Shown: positions 35,444 to 45,668, numbered from the stretch's first letter. The stretch: 64,000 nucleotides of DNA from Microcoleus sp. AS-A8 (GCA_039962225.1 JAMPKV010000011.1:62001-126000), one strand, 5' to 3'. Program-made: numbers and translations. Notes: generated by a model not told the origin, from the sequence alone.

Positions 35444-35932
35444 GATGTTAGAGTTGGAGTGCAGTTGATGTGAGTGATGACTTCAATCTTTCGATAGTTT
35501 AATCCGGAACCCCTCACGGGTTATAAGGGTGTCAGCGACAGGAAAGCACGAAAAGCGTTTGCGTTCGGCGAAGTCTTTGCTGAATCATCCCATGGTTCGT
35601 AAGCCACAAAGTACAGAGTTTGAATCAGTAAATATAGTTAACTTAGAGGCTATTTTGCTCCATCTACGCTTTGAGAGGCCGCACTAGAAAGCGCGATCTT
35701 CTCTTGTTTGTGGCCAAAGCCATAATGCTGTAAGCATTGGCAACGGATCACAGATGTGAACTATGCTGATTTTTTCATAACTCTGGCAAGGGATAGTACA
35801 GGGTATGACTCAATTAGCAGGATGGGGAGTCTTTTAATTGATGACTTAGTGTTCTTTAACACAGCACCTTTAACGGATGCATTACACTTGTTGAGCACAT
35901 CCTACGGATTTTAATATTTCCTTTTTGAGTTT
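35444..35932. other. Intergenic region, 489 bp
   Basis: No gene is seen between the peptidoglycan-binding protein (-) and the small membrane protein (+). Both promoters should be here. Confidence 0.4.
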
Positions 35933-36127
35933 ATGAGTACTCAAGCCAACTTTATTCTCAAAGTCTTCATCCTCTCCCTTGGAGTCTCTGTTCTGATTAA
36001 GTACGGAGGGCCTAGCTTACCCGTGGGCGCAACATCCGTGAACGCATTGATTGCTGTACTGACACCCAGTTTAATCTTAGCGATCGTCTTCTTATGGCGA
36101 GTCGGGAAATATCGACCGCTCAATTGA
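35933..36127 (+). CDS. Small membrane protein, 64 aa
   Basis: The product has two hydrophobic segments: FILKVFILSLGVSVLIKYGG and ALIAVLTPSLILAIVFLW, ending VGKYRPLN. This pattern is common among small cyanobacterial inner-membrane proteins of unknown function. ATG start. An overlapping frame at 36094-36309 is not called. Confidence 0.6.
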   Translation: MSTQANFILKVFILSLGVSVLIKYGGPSLPVGATSVNALIAVLTPSLILAIVFLWRVGKYRPLN

Positions 36128-36350
36128 TAGCCAGCTTTTCATTCGTGTTCAGCTTGGCTGCTGTGTGCAGCGCAATCGCAAGTGAAAAAACCTCCGAGTG
36201 TTGGTTTGGAAACCAGCGTTCGCTAAAATATAGCGGTTCTCAATTGAGTGAAATACAAGTCGTTTGTAGGGGTACAACCTGTTCCCTACCCTCTACTCAA
36301 CGCAACTGAGAACGGCTATATCCTAAATCCTCAATCTAAACGTTCCAGAG

Positions 36351-38465
36351 TTAAGCAGAAACGACATAAGGAGAGTCAATGGCACTCACCTTCTTGGCAT
36401 CGACCAGCGCCTGATAGATGATTGCTGCTACTTCAGCGCGGGTGGCTTCCTTGGTCGGATTAAGTTGCTTGGTTTGCGGGTAATTCACCACAATCTTCTT
36501 CTTCGTCGCTGTCGTCACTTCGTCTTTGGCGTAGTCAGGAATTTTAGTGCGGTCATCGTAAGCCGTCAAAGCATTGGGGTCAGAGGCCGATAAACCCAAC
36601 CCATTCACCACCGATACCAAGACTTGCACCTTCTGGACATTCTCATTGGGTCGGAAGGTATTGTTCGGGAAGCCGGACACGAACTCGCCGCGATAGGCTT
36701 GTTGGATGACATCCTTTGCCCAAAAATCATTCGCTACATCGGTGAATTTCGCTGTATCTCGTTTTACGCCGGGATTAAAGGCTTTAACCAGCAGGGCGGC
36801 ATATTGAGCACGAGTCATCTTCTCATCCGGCTTAAAGCTGCCATCCTTAAAGCCACTGATTAAACCTTGTTTCGCTAAAGCACTAATAAAATCAGCCGCC
36901 CAGTGACCCTTAATATCGGTAAAGGCAAGGCCATCACCTCCCCCATCCGACTGAACGGCGACAATATAAGGAGAGTTAACCGCACTGACCTGCTTAGCAT
37001 CCACCAACGCTTGATAAACAAAAGCCGCCACCTCAGCACGAGTCGCCTCTTTGTTTGGGTTGAGTTGCTTGGTTTGCGGATAACTCACCACAATCTGCTT
37101 CTTCGTTGCCGTCGCTACTTCATCCTTGGCATAGTCAGGAATAGCACTGCGGTCGTCATAAGCGGTTAAAATCCCCGTATCCGACGCACCCAAGCCCAAG
37201 CCACTGATGAGTGAGACAATCACTTGAAGGCGCTGGACATTATCATTCGGTCGGAAGGTGTTATTCGGGAAGCCTGAGATAAATTGGCTGCGGTAGGCTT
37301 GTTGAATTACATCCTTTGCCCAAAAATCATTGGCGACATCGGTGAATTTCGTGGCATCTCGTTTGGCGGTTGGATTAAAGGCTTTAACTAACAAGGCAGC
37401 ATATTGAGCACGGGTCATCTTATCATCGGGTCTAAAGGTGCCATTACTAAAGCCTGTAATGAGTCCTTTATCCAGCAATGCCTGAATGAACGGTTTTGCC
37501 CAATGATTCTGAATATCTGAAAAGATGGGGTCTTTCCCATCGCCACCACCACCGGATGAATCGCCATCACCACCGGATGAACCACCACCATTGGAGGCAA
37601 TGCCATCAATACTAATTGAGCCTTTAACTTTCGACGCACTCAACGTATTGCCGAAGGAAATCAGTTGGCTGCTAGTGCCATTGTTCAAATCAAGCTGAGC
37701 GTTATTACGGATGGTGTTGTTTCCGGGGTCGCTGCTACTGCCTAAATCGGGCACAGCTTTATTGGTAACAACTACACCTTCTTCTGTGTTGCTTTCAATC
37801 TGATTATTCCGCAGGACGGGTCGAGACTCACCCGAAATAATCAAGCCATAGCGATTGCCAGAAATGGTGTTATTGATCAATTTAGGCGCAGAAGTTCCAT
37901 CAATGCTAATGCCAGAACCCGCATCTTTGCAGGTATTTCCTCGGAATTCACCAGTGCTATTGCGTGTAATCGAGATGCCATTGCCATCATTGTCAATAAA
38001 ATTATTATTTAGAACGACCGGATTGGCATCACCTGTCGCAAACACTCCCTCACGCTTATTCTTGGTAAAGGTACAGTTGGCAACCGTGGGGGCTGTCGAT
38101 TCCATCCAAACAGCAGTACCTCGGCTTGCCAAATTGGTTACGGTTACTCCTCGAAGTTCGGCATTACTCGCCAGTAAAAATGTGATATTTTGACCGGCTT
38201 GGGTACGGCTGTTGTATTGCCCGCTACCCTCAATCAAAATGCCACTGCCTTTATTCCCTTCATTACCCACCACCTTAACCCCACTGGGAATATTAATGGG
38301 AAAAGCTTCACCGCCAGACGCCGTGTAATTCCCTGCTGCCAGTTGAATGGTGGTATCAGATTCGGCTTTTTCGAGTGCTTTCTTAATGGTTTTTAAGGGA
38401 GCAGACTGACTACCATCAGCACTATCACTACCGCTTCCTGGATTGACGTAAAGAGTTTGAGGCAT
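36351..38465 (-). CDS. DUF1565 beta-helix protein with two SLH triplets
   Basis: The 704-aa surface protein begins MPQTLYVNPGSGSDSADGSQ, a DUF1565 start. A right-handed parallel beta-helix follows (about residues 40-270; repeated NNxIxxN motifs). A Gly/Ser/Asp-rich linker (about 290-310) leads to two successive blocks of about 195 residues, each with three SLH repeats (WAKPFIQALLDKGLITGF...; WAADFISALAKQGLISGF...). SLH domains bind cell-wall polymers and anchor proteins or porins to the envelope. The two blocks are nearly identical, pointing to a recent internal duplication. No Sec signal peptide is evident. The ATG at 38465 is chosen; the frame is open to 38495. Confidence 0.85.
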   Translation of the reverse strand: MPQTLYVNPGSGSDSADGSQSAPLKTIKKALEKAESDTTIQLAAGNYTASGGEAFPINIPSGVKVVGNEGNKGSGILIEGSGQYNSRTQAGQNITFLLASNAELRGVTVTNLASRGTAVWMESTAPTVANCTFTKNKREGVFATGDANPVVLNNNFIDNDGNGISITRNSTGEFRGNTCKDAGSGISIDGTSAPKLINNTISGNRYGLIISGESRPVLRNNQIESNTEEGVVVTNKAVPDLGSSSDPGNNTIRNNAQLDLNNGTSSQLISFGNTLSASKVKGSISIDGIASNGGGSSGGDGDSSGGGGDGKDPIFSDIQNHWAKPFIQALLDKGLITGFSNGTFRPDDKMTRAQYAALLVKAFNPTAKRDATKFTDVANDFWAKDVIQQAYRSQFISGFPNNTFRPNDNVQRLQVIVSLISGLGLGASDTGILTAYDDRSAIPDYAKDEVATATKKQIVVSYPQTKQLNPNKEATRAEVAAFVYQALVDAKQVSAVNSPYIVAVQSDGGGDGLAFTDIKGHWAADFISALAKQGLISGFKDGSFKPDEKMTRAQYAALLVKAFNPGVKRDTAKFTDVANDFWAKDVIQQAYRGEFVSGFPNNTFRPNENVQKVQVLVSVVNGLGLSASDPNALTAYDDRTKIPDYAKDEVTTATKKKIVVNYPQTKQLNPTKEATRAEVAAIIYQALVDAKKVSAIDSPYVVSA

Positions 38466-39109
38466 AGTTAGAATTTCACAAAAGATAGTAAACAAACAAG
38501 GCGGCTTTGCCAGCAGTACAAGATTTGAGCTGTGGTTAATCTACCGCTCCTGATGTTTTCGGGTACAAGAATTGCAAACGGGATAATTTAGTGATTCAAC
38601 GGCTTACGGCTTCGTTCCTGAAAAGGAAGAAGACTATCTGAAAAGTCTCCAAAATCCTAGCTAGCAAGCCAATCAAGCCTACCTACAAATTTAGGTGTCG
38701 CAATAGGGGGTGCCACCCAACCCTAGGTGCATCTTGCTACCGTTGATGTTCACGGTGTAGGCGCGTTGTTCAACGGATGTTCATCACAACAATGCAGTTA
38801 AAGACCCAATTTTTATTTCAGCTTGGCCTGATCGAGTCCGCCTCCTGCTGTTGGGTGAATCGATTGGATCATGATCAGAATTTTCGCCTCGCTCAACTGT
38901 TAAAGTACCCAATCGAGGGAGGGCATCTTCGGCTTGAGCGCAATATGCTCTGATTAGGTAGAGAGGATAGCCTAGCCCTCACCCTTCTATAAGTTCAGGC
39001 GCTTTACTCAACCCCCAGGTTGCTCTAATTGAGAACTTCTGTGTTAATAGTAACGTCAATCATTTTTGTAAAACTCGTGGCGTTGCAAAAAGCAGCGTTA
39101 GCAAGCATC
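38466..39109. other. Divergent intergenic region, 644 bp
   Basis: This spacer between two SLH-protein genes contains no called gene. Both promoters should lie here. Confidence 0.4.
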
Positions 39110-39763
39110 ATGCATCGAATTGTTAGCATTCTATCTTTCGTGTTTTTGCTGCAAGCTGTTCCCGCTTTGGCTCAAGAATCAGCACCGCGCGATCCAATTG
39201 ATCAGGTAGTGGCAGCTCAATTGATGACTCCCTATCCGGATGGAAATTTTCGTCCAGAACGAATTCTAAGCCGTGCGGAACTCGCTTCCATTTTGGTCAA
39301 AACGTTTAAGCTGGATCAACGGCAACCTCAGCAACAAGGGGCGATTCCCCTTCAAGATGTTCCCCCTTCTCACTGGGCTTATAAAGATATTCAGCTAGTG
39401 CTGAAAAATAACATCATGAGTGGCTATCGCTCAGGACAGTTTTTCCCCAATCAACGCGTCACTCGTGCCGAAGCTTTTTCAATCTTGGCTCAGGGTTATG
39501 GTGTGTTTCAGTTTCCTGATAATACTGTTGCAGAATTGCTGTCTAAGTATCCTGATTCAGATAAAATACCAAACTGGGCAAAAAAGTCAGTTGCCACAGC
39601 GTTATATGAGGGGTTTATTAATGTCGATGCCACCAGCAACCAGATTAAACCCTTAGAACCGATGACTCGTGGAGATATGGCTTACGCGTTGAGTAAGTAT
39701 CTGGAACGCCAGGAAGATACAGCGCCAATTCCCTGGAAAGTCGAAGAACCTGTTCGCGGTTAG
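39110..39763 (+). CDS. SLH domain protein with signal peptide
   Basis: The ATG at 39110 gives a clean signal peptide (MHRIVSILSFVFLLQAVPALAQE); the frame is open to 39029 but that extension would bury it. The mature protein, about 195 aa, has three SLH-like repeats: DQVVAAQLMTPYPDGNFRPE, WAYKDIQLVLKNNIMSGYRS and a divergent third (WAKKSVATALYEGFINV). It is expected to bind the peptidoglycan or secondary cell-wall polymer. There is no outer-membrane barrel, unlike SLH porins. It is divergent from the beta-helix SLH protein. Confidence 0.82.
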   Translation: MHRIVSILSFVFLLQAVPALAQESAPRDPIDQVVAAQLMTPYPDGNFRPERILSRAELASILVKTFKLDQRQPQQQGAIPLQDVPPSHWAYKDIQLVLKNNIMSGYRSGQFFPNQRVTRAEAFSILAQGYGVFQFPDNTVAELLSKYPDSDKIPNWAKKSVATALYEGFINVDATSNQIKPLEPMTRGDMAYALSKYLERQEDTAPIPWKVEEPVRG

Positions 39764-39849
39764 TGAAGTATGGGGTGTTGGGTGTAGAGTAGGTGCCATG
39801 ATATATCGCTCATACCCAACATCTTTCACAGTCCTAAATTCGCACAGTT

Positions 39850-40650
39850 TTATGGCATTGTCTCTAAGACAAAATTTCGCATCACGGCTAACACTTGTGG
39901 TTTAATTTCATGCCCTATGTCAAACACTTGATACTTCACGTTCACATTAAGAGCGGATAGGGTATTCCTAGCATGTTCAGCCTCACTTAGAGGTACAAGC
40001 TGGTCTTGTCTACCATGCACGAGCAAGACAGGGAGAACGCTGTTCTTCCAAAATAGTTTTGGTGTTGGATTTGGATGCAGATAGCCACTCAAAGATACTA
40101 AACCAGCTAGTGGCAAAGTCAGGCCAACATCCAGTGTCATCGCTCCACCTTGAGACAACCCACTCAAAATCGTGCGTGATAGAGGGAGGCTAAACCTACC
40201 TTGCAGAGACTTCAGCCAGTTCGTTAAACGTTGCCGACTTTCGGCTAAGCGCTGGTAGTTTTCAATTTGCGGCTTGGAGTTTTTTATCGTCAAATCATAC
40301 CACATCTTCCCGCCAGGAACAGTGGGATGAGAAAAGGGTGCCCTAGGAAATAGAAGGTGGTATTCGGGGAGGTTCAGTGCGGATGCAAACGATGCCATAA
40401 ACTCAGGGGTACTACCATTACCATGTAGGCAAACAATTAACCCGGCAGGCATTCGCCCTTGAGCCGGTGGTACTGAGATAAATTGCAAATATTGAGATGG
40501 ATCTCCCAAGCTAACAGGAGTTGGTTCTTGGGCAGAAGAGGAATCTTTTTGACAAGCTTTTAATAGGAGGCTTGCAGAGAGAGTGCTAACCCCTTTTAAC
40601 AGAAATTGACGCCGACTGGATTGCTTGATTTTCAACGCGCACAACCTCAA
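39850..40650 (-). CDS. Exported carboxylesterase/phospholipase-type hydrolase
   Basis: The N-terminus carries a twin-arginine signal (SSRRQFLLKGVSTL) followed by a lipobox-like LLKAC, so the product is probably a Tat-exported lipoprotein. The catalytic domain (about 60-260) has LIVCLHGNGSTPEF, nucleophile LSGLSQGGAMTLD, acid VLLVHGRQDQLVP and His in FDIGHEIKPQ, the abhydrolase_2 layout. Start is uncertain: the frame opens with TTG at 40650, and TTG 40635 (MKIKQSSRRQF) is an alternative. Confidence 0.8.
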   Translation of the reverse strand: MRLCALKIKQSSRRQFLLKGVSTLSASLLLKACQKDSSSAQEPTPVSLGDPSQYLQFISVPPAQGRMPAGLIVCLHGNGSTPEFMASFASALNLPEYHLLFPRAPFSHPTVPGGKMWYDLTIKNSKPQIENYQRLAESRQRLTNWLKSLQGRFSLPLSRTILSGLSQGGAMTLDVGLTLPLAGLVSLSGYLHPNPTPKLFWKNSVLPVLLVHGRQDQLVPLSEAEHARNTLSALNVNVKYQVFDIGHEIKPQVLAVMRNFVLETMP

Positions 40651-40700
40651 AATCTAAAGACGTGCTTCGCTCAGAATAATTGGATCTAATTCATGGTTGA

Positions 40701-40943
40701 TTAGGAAGCTGAATCAATTAGAGCTTTGATTAATCCTACTTTGGCTTGAGTGACATTCGACTTTGAGCTAGTGTTAATCGAGCCGATAAAATACTCTCCC
40801 GTGGGTAGATAGTGTAAAGCTAATTCGGGATAAGTAATAATCTCCCAGTCTTTGTAAATTTCACTGATTTCTTTCTCATGCTGGGGACGATTGCTTTCGT
40901 AGCACCAGCCGGCTTCCATTAATTTTTCTACCAGGGACGACAT
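40701..40943 (-). CDS. Small hypothetical protein, 80 aa
   Basis: The product begins MSSLVEKLMEAGWCYESNRP and is acidic and soluble. It has no recognised domain. It lies between the esterase and the solute-binding protein on the same strand with short gaps (50 and 57 bases), so a shared transcript is possible. Confidence 0.6.
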   Translation of the reverse strand: MSSLVEKLMEAGWCYESNRPQHEKEISEIYKDWEIITYPELALHYLPTGEYFIGSINTSSKSNVTQAKVGLIKALIDSAS

Positions 40944-41000
40944 GGATAAAATTTCCTTTTCTGTGTCAAATACAAAGGAGAATTGTATTCGTCCATCCTA

Positions 41001-42293
41001 TCAAGAGAGACTACTATCCCATTGCTGTGCAGCATCCGCAACCGCCTGATCTACCGTCTTTTCTCCCAACATTGCTGCCTGCAAATTTTCATAAATGGCC
41101 TTTTGCAACTTGTTGAGGTTTTTCATGGTTGGAATCAAGACTTGTGCCTGTTCCATTTGACTCGCACTGATATCCCTAGCTTGCTCTACAGGCAACGCCT
41201 TGCCATCGCGGGTGAGCGATCGCCGATATTGCTGCAATGCCTCTAGTGTGGAGGGTAAAACGTTCGCGGCTTTGGCGAAAGCCAACTGATTTTCAGAGTT
41301 GGTGACAAACAGCGCAAATTTCAGGGCGGCATCCGGATTATCTGTATCGCGAGGAATGACGATATTCATCACTGCCACATTCTTTTTACCCGTCTCACCG
41401 GTCATCTGAGGGGCGGTAGCTGAAGCTTTAGCAATGCTTGGGGCATTTTTGGCGATCGTATCCATAAACTCCGCACCACTAGACAAAAGCGCCGTCTCGC
41501 CCTGTTGATATAATTCGATCGCTCGTCGATGCCCTTGGGTGAGTGCTTCTTTGGGCATTAGCCCCTGCTGATAAAAATCTACCCAATACTGAAATGCCGC
41601 TTTGCCTTTGGGAGTATTAAATGCCGCTTTACCCTGAGCATCCACTAACTCTACTCCCATCTGTACGAACGATTCCAGTACTTCACCTGAATCCTCTGGA
41701 ACCACTGTGACAAAGAAGGCATACTTCCCCGTCTTATCTTTAATTTGCTTGGCTACCTGCGCCAGTTCGGCGTAAGTAGCGGGGGGTTGGCTAATTCCCG
41801 CTTTTTGCAACAATTCTTTGTTATAAATTGTCACTCGGCTGGTGAGATACCAAGGAATACCAAAGCTTTTGCCGTTGAGGGTACTGTCTTTCCAGATGTT
41901 GGGTAAATATTGCTGACGGACGGACTCTGGAACTCGGTTATCCAGTTCTAACCAAGCATTCCGGGATGCCAGTTGGGAGGCGAAACCCGGATTCAAGTTC
42001 ACTACATCGGGTGCGGTTTTTGCCGAAACAGCCGTGAGGATTTTATTTTCCATCGCCGCCCAAGGAATATCTACCCAGCGAACCTTGACACCGGGATTTT
42101 CGGCTTCAAATCGAGCGATGAGTGGGTTGAAGTAATCGGTAAATTTCGGCTGCAATTGCATCGTCCAGAACTCAATTTCAGGACTTTTAGAGGAAGAGGC
42201 TGTTGGACGGCAGCTAATCACCAAGCCCAACATTAGTCCCAACAAAGCCAAAATTCCTAAACGTTTCCAAGTTCTGATTCTGCTTCTGCTCAT
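41001..42293 (-). CDS. ABC-transporter solute-binding lipoprotein (family 1)
   Basis: The 430-aa product has a signal peptide with lipobox (LGLVISCRP) and the family-1 sugar-binding fold: FEAENPGVKVRWVDIPWAAM, PDVVNLNPGFASQLASRNAW, WYLTSRVTIYNKELLQKAG and the C-terminal helix LEALQQYRRSL. It should bind a sugar or similar solute in the periplasm and deliver it to an ABC permease. No permease or ATPase gene is adjacent, so transport partners are elsewhere. Confidence 0.9.
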   Translation of the reverse strand: MSRSRIRTWKRLGILALLGLMLGLVISCRPTASSSKSPEIEFWTMQLQPKFTDYFNPLIARFEAENPGVKVRWVDIPWAAMENKILTAVSAKTAPDVVNLNPGFASQLASRNAWLELDNRVPESVRQQYLPNIWKDSTLNGKSFGIPWYLTSRVTIYNKELLQKAGISQPPATYAELAQVAKQIKDKTGKYAFFVTVVPEDSGEVLESFVQMGVELVDAQGKAAFNTPKGKAAFQYWVDFYQQGLMPKEALTQGHRRAIELYQQGETALLSSGAEFMDTIAKNAPSIAKASATAPQMTGETGKKNVAVMNIVIPRDTDNPDAALKFALFVTNSENQLAFAKAANVLPSTLEALQQYRRSLTRDGKALPVEQARDISASQMEQAQVLIPTMKNLNKLQKAIYENLQAAMLGEKTVDQAVADAAQQWDSSLS

Positions 42294-42908
42294 GTAACCT
42301 TATAATTTTAATTTTGATGCATCGCGCTAGCCGTCAATTATCCTACTGTAAGCAGAGGATAAATGAAGGTGCGAGCGTCTCTGAAGGCGTTAGCCTGCGG
42401 TCAAGTTCCTTGAGCGTTACGTTTTGTACAATCGGCTGGGCGGATACAGATTAGAGCCAGCGCTATTACTTTCCTTTGTGCAAACTAAAATTGAAAGAGT
42501 CGCCTGTTGCTTACCGCCTCTCGACTCCACCTCACTCTTAGGTTCATTTTGAAAAAAGAGCAAGGATGGATGATTGAGGTTCAGTACAGGGCAAAGTCAG
42601 CGTATCGCCCTCTCCCAAAAGACGTAGCGATCGCATCAATCGTCATCGTCAAAGCCAAGTGCAGGCGTGAAGAATCGTTAGGGTGCCAAAATAACAATAT
42701 AAGCCAAGCGACGAAAGACTCTGGAATCGCTCTTGCACCAACCCTCCCTCCCGTTGGAGCTTGCCTGTTTATTCTTGGAGAAAATATCGCTTAAGCATGG
42801 TGTTTGTGAGCTAGATTGGGTACCATGCATCAGTATTAATCTTGTTAGATTAAATCTTTCAGCTCATCACGTCTCTTAATCTTAATTTTCGCTCCGCTGA
42901 ACCAGGAT
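42294..42908. other. Intergenic region, 615 bp, upstream of pilM
   Basis: A 95-codon open frame (42507-42794) has no recognisable features and poor protein-like composition; it is not called. The stretch should contain the promoter of the pil operon and of the solute-binding protein gene. Confidence 0.4.
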
Positions 42909-44018
42909 ATGTTTAACCGTTTTCAAGGGCTGTTTTCAAAGGGCAAGAAAGGCGTCGGGATAGAATTGGCCCCAGAACGAATTAATATCGCTCAACTGCG
43001 AAAGCAGGGTCAGGGCTACAAAGTTGCCACCCTATACTCTCACGAGGTGCCGGAAGGGATTTTCCAAGATGGGAAAATTGCCGACTCCCCAGCTTTGGCT
43101 GAACTGATTAGGACAGCATTAGCCGAGAGTAAACTCAAAGTTGATCGCGTCGCCACTGCCGTACCGATGCGGGAATCCATTATCCGCATTATCCCCATTC
43201 CCGCCGAGTTAGATGATCAAGAACTGCGAGACATGGTGCTCAACCATGAAGCGGGTCTGTATCTGCCTTATCCCCGCGAAGAAGTAGACTTGGATTATCA
43301 AAAGTTGGGCTTCTTTCAAGATGAAGATGGCATTGAAAAGGTGCAAGTCCTCTTAGTCGCCACCCGCAAGGAAATAACTGACACGTATCTGGATACATTT
43401 GGGCAAGCTGGATTACAGGTGGATGTATTGGAGATTAATAGCTTTGCCCTGATTCGGACGATGAGAGAGCAACTACGGCAATTTTCTCCCCAAGAAGCAG
43501 CGGTCTTAGTGGACATTGAATTTGACAGCACTGAGATTGCGATCATTGTCGATGGTGTTCCTCAATTTTCTCGCACCGTTCCCATTGGAACCTTCCAACT
43601 CCAGAGCGCTCTCTCACGAGCCATGAATTTACCAACCTCAAGGAACACCGAGCTACTACAGGGGATGACGATTCCGCCGGTTCCCGCTGATGGGTTAGGA
43701 GGACGGACTGGAGCGACAGGCATTAATCCAGGGATGGCAGCTCTGCTGAGAGTCTTGGGAGAACTCGCCGATGAACTGCGCCGCTCCATCGATTTTTATT
43801 TAAATCAGAGCGACAATCTAGAAGTCGCTCAGCTATTACTAGCAGGTCCTGGAGGTGGAATTGGACAACTGGATGAATTTTTCACCCAACGCTTAAGCTT
43901 ACCCACGACTCAGGTAGACCCAGTGATTGCTCTTTCGCTGGAGGTTGACCAAGAAATTCCCTCAGTGCAACGACCGGGCTTAGGCACTGTACTGGGATTA
44001 GGATTACGAGAGGTTTGA
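42909..44018 (+). CDS. pilM: Type IV pilus assembly protein PilM
   Basis: PilM is the cytoplasmic actin-like (SHS2/FtsA-type) ATPase-fold protein of the pilus alignment complex; it binds the PilN N-terminus. The 369-aa product begins MFNRFQGLFSKGKKGVGIEL and has ATAVPMRESIIRIIPIPAEL, the phosphate-loop-like VDIEFDSTEIAIIVDG and LLAGPGGGIGQLDEFF. An AGG site precedes the ATG. It is the first gene of pilM-N-O, with 4 bases before pilN. Confidence 0.94.
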   Translation: MFNRFQGLFSKGKKGVGIELAPERINIAQLRKQGQGYKVATLYSHEVPEGIFQDGKIADSPALAELIRTALAESKLKVDRVATAVPMRESIIRIIPIPAELDDQELRDMVLNHEAGLYLPYPREEVDLDYQKLGFFQDEDGIEKVQVLLVATRKEITDTYLDTFGQAGLQVDVLEINSFALIRTMREQLRQFSPQEAAVLVDIEFDSTEIAIIVDGVPQFSRTVPIGTFQLQSALSRAMNLPTSRNTELLQGMTIPPVPADGLGGRTGATGINPGMAALLRVLGELADELRRSIDFYLNQSDNLEVAQLLLAGPGGGIGQLDEFFTQRLSLPTTQVDPVIALSLEVDQEIPSVQRPGLGTVLGLGLREV

Positions 44019-44022
44019 AGCC

Positions 44023-44877
44023 ATGTATAGTCTAGATGTTAATTTTCTAAAAGATCGGCCTGATCCTCTCGGACAACGGGGGGGAGAAAGGGCTTCTGCT
44101 CCACCGACGCCTGTGGGGTCGATGACACCACTGATTATCGGAGTCGCAGTGGGTCTCCTCCTGCCAGGATTGGTGGGGGGCTTATGGTTTTTTCTGCAAC
44201 AGCAAAATGCTCAAGTACAGCAAGAAATCGATCAGTTGAAGGTGACGCTGGGAGGCTTACAGCAAGCAGAGCAACAAATTAAGCAGCTCACGGATGAAAC
44301 AAATAGAGTCAAGAGCGAAACAGTCGCCCTAGCCAGTGTCTTTAATCAAATCAAGCCTTGGTCTGCGGTGTTGCAGGATATTCGGGAACGTGTTCCCCCG
44401 AATATACGAATTCAATCCATCGATCAAAAACAAGTCGTGGCTACAGCAGCTCCAGCGGCTCCAGCGGCTCCAGCGGCAGGGGCAAACAATCCTAAGCCGG
44501 GAACTCAACCCGCTAACCCATCCAATAACATGACGACCAAGCTGGAAATAACAGGTTCTGCTCGCTCGTTTGATGATGTGAATTATTTCCTCTTGACACT
44601 TCAGCGCTCTCCTTTCTTAAAAAGCAATGAAACTCAATTAATTTCTGCTAAGTTGCAGGAGAATCCCAATAAGTTGGAATTCAATTATCCCCAAAACCAA
44701 AACCAAGCGGGTGGTCGAGTGACCTACGAACTTCCGAAAGCGGTAGGATATACAATTCAAACGAGTTTAAATGATGTCCCAGCTTCGGAGTTAATTAGAG
44801 AGTTAGATCGTAAGGGCGCTGTGGGACTCGTAACCCGGATTAGAACCCTTCAGGACAAAGGAGTATTTCAAAAATGA
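44023..44877 (+). CDS. pilN: Type IV pilus assembly protein PilN
   Basis: PilN has a short cytoplasmic N-terminus (MYSLDVNFLKDRPDPLG) that contacts PilM, one membrane helix (about 35-60), a coiled coil (QQEIDQLKVTLGGLQQ) and a periplasmic ferredoxin-like domain. A low-complexity APAAPAAPAA linker (about residue 147) interrupts that domain, an expansion over typical PilN. 284 aa. The start has GAGG upstream overlapping the pilM stop. Confidence 0.92.
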   Translation: MYSLDVNFLKDRPDPLGQRGGERASAPPTPVGSMTPLIIGVAVGLLLPGLVGGLWFFLQQQNAQVQQEIDQLKVTLGGLQQAEQQIKQLTDETNRVKSETVALASVFNQIKPWSAVLQDIRERVPPNIRIQSIDQKQVVATAAPAAPAAPAAGANNPKPGTQPANPSNNMTTKLEITGSARSFDDVNYFLLTLQRSPFLKSNETQLISAKLQENPNKLEFNYPQNQNQAGGRVTYELPKAVGYTIQTSLNDVPASELIRELDRKGAVGLVTRIRTLQDKGVFQK

Positions 44878-45668
44878 CATACGCTGATGAAGAATTTCTT
44901 CCTGAAGGTCAGGTAGAAACTCCTAACTATCCAACCGCTTTTGGTATTACCTTCACTCCTAAAGTGGGGGGGATAATCTTTGCTGTCTTAGGTCTTTTGG
45001 GAGCAGCTTATCTGTTTGTCAACGTTGTACAGCCTGAGTGGGAGCGGAATCAGACGTTACAAGGCGAAAAGGCTAAAATCCAGGACGACATTAAGAGACT
45101 AGAGGATACCAAAAAGAAAATTGCGCTGAAAAAGCAAGAGTTAGAGGCAGCCAAGGTTCAAAATAAGCAGGTACTCAGTTTATTTGCCAATGAAAAAACT
45201 CTGGATACTTTGTTGCTGAATCTCAACAGCTCCATTAAAGAAAGAAATGGTGCTTTACAAATCTATAATCCCGGAGAAAATCCACCAGCGACAGATGGTG
45301 TTATTCAGGATGGTTCTTTGGGAGCAGAGGTCAATGGCAAACTGAAGCGTAAAACCGTCAACGTAGAGCTTGTGGGTAGCTTCGACCAAATTCAGTCAAT
45401 CATGCGGAGTTTTGAGCGCTTGCAGACGCTATTGGTCGTTAAAGACTTTAGACTTGAAACGAGTGATGAGCCGATCCTTGTATTAGTTGACCCCAGTGGC
45501 AAAGCAGTTCCCGGAGTCCGGAAAAAAGACAAACCAGGCCAGGAAGGGGTGGTAACGAATGCTAAGCCGAACCTCAAGGCCACATTTAAGCTAGAGGTAC
45601 TGATGCCGGTGCAGCCGGAGGAACCCAATGCAGCATTGACTCAGCTTGGGCAAAAACTTAAGCCCTAA
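44874..45668 (+). CDS. pilO: Type IV pilus assembly protein PilO
   Basis: PilO pairs with PilN in the inner-membrane alignment complex. The 264-aa product has a cytoplasmic stretch, one helix (GGIIFAVLGLLGAAYLFVNV), a coiled coil (KAKIQDDIKRLEDTKKKIAL) and a periplasmic domain with VELVGSFDQIQSIMRSFERL. It overlaps pilN by 4 bases (ATGA), with AAAGGAG upstream. No pilP gene follows, which is normal in cyanobacteria. Confidence 0.93.
   Translation: MTYADEEFLPEGQVETPNYPTAFGITFTPKVGGIIFAVLGLLGAAYLFVNVVQPEWERNQTLQGEKAKIQDDIKRLEDTKKKIALKKQELEAAKVQNKQVLSLFANEKTLDTLLLNLNSSIKERNGALQIYNPGENPPATDGVIQDGSLGAEVNGKLKRKTVNVELVGSFDQIQSIMRSFERLQTLLVVKDFRLETSDEPILVLVDPSGKAVPGVRKKDKPGQEGVVTNAKPNLKATFKLEVLMPVQPEEPNAALTQLGQKLKP

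Noticed and set aside
36094-36309. 71-codon frame overlapping the small membrane protein
   Set aside because: It overlaps a better-supported gene and has no clear Shine-Dalgarno site; the hydrophobic segment alone is weak evidence.
42507-42794. 95-codon frame upstream of pilM
   Set aside because: Unusual composition, weak start context and no domain; treated as non-coding leader.
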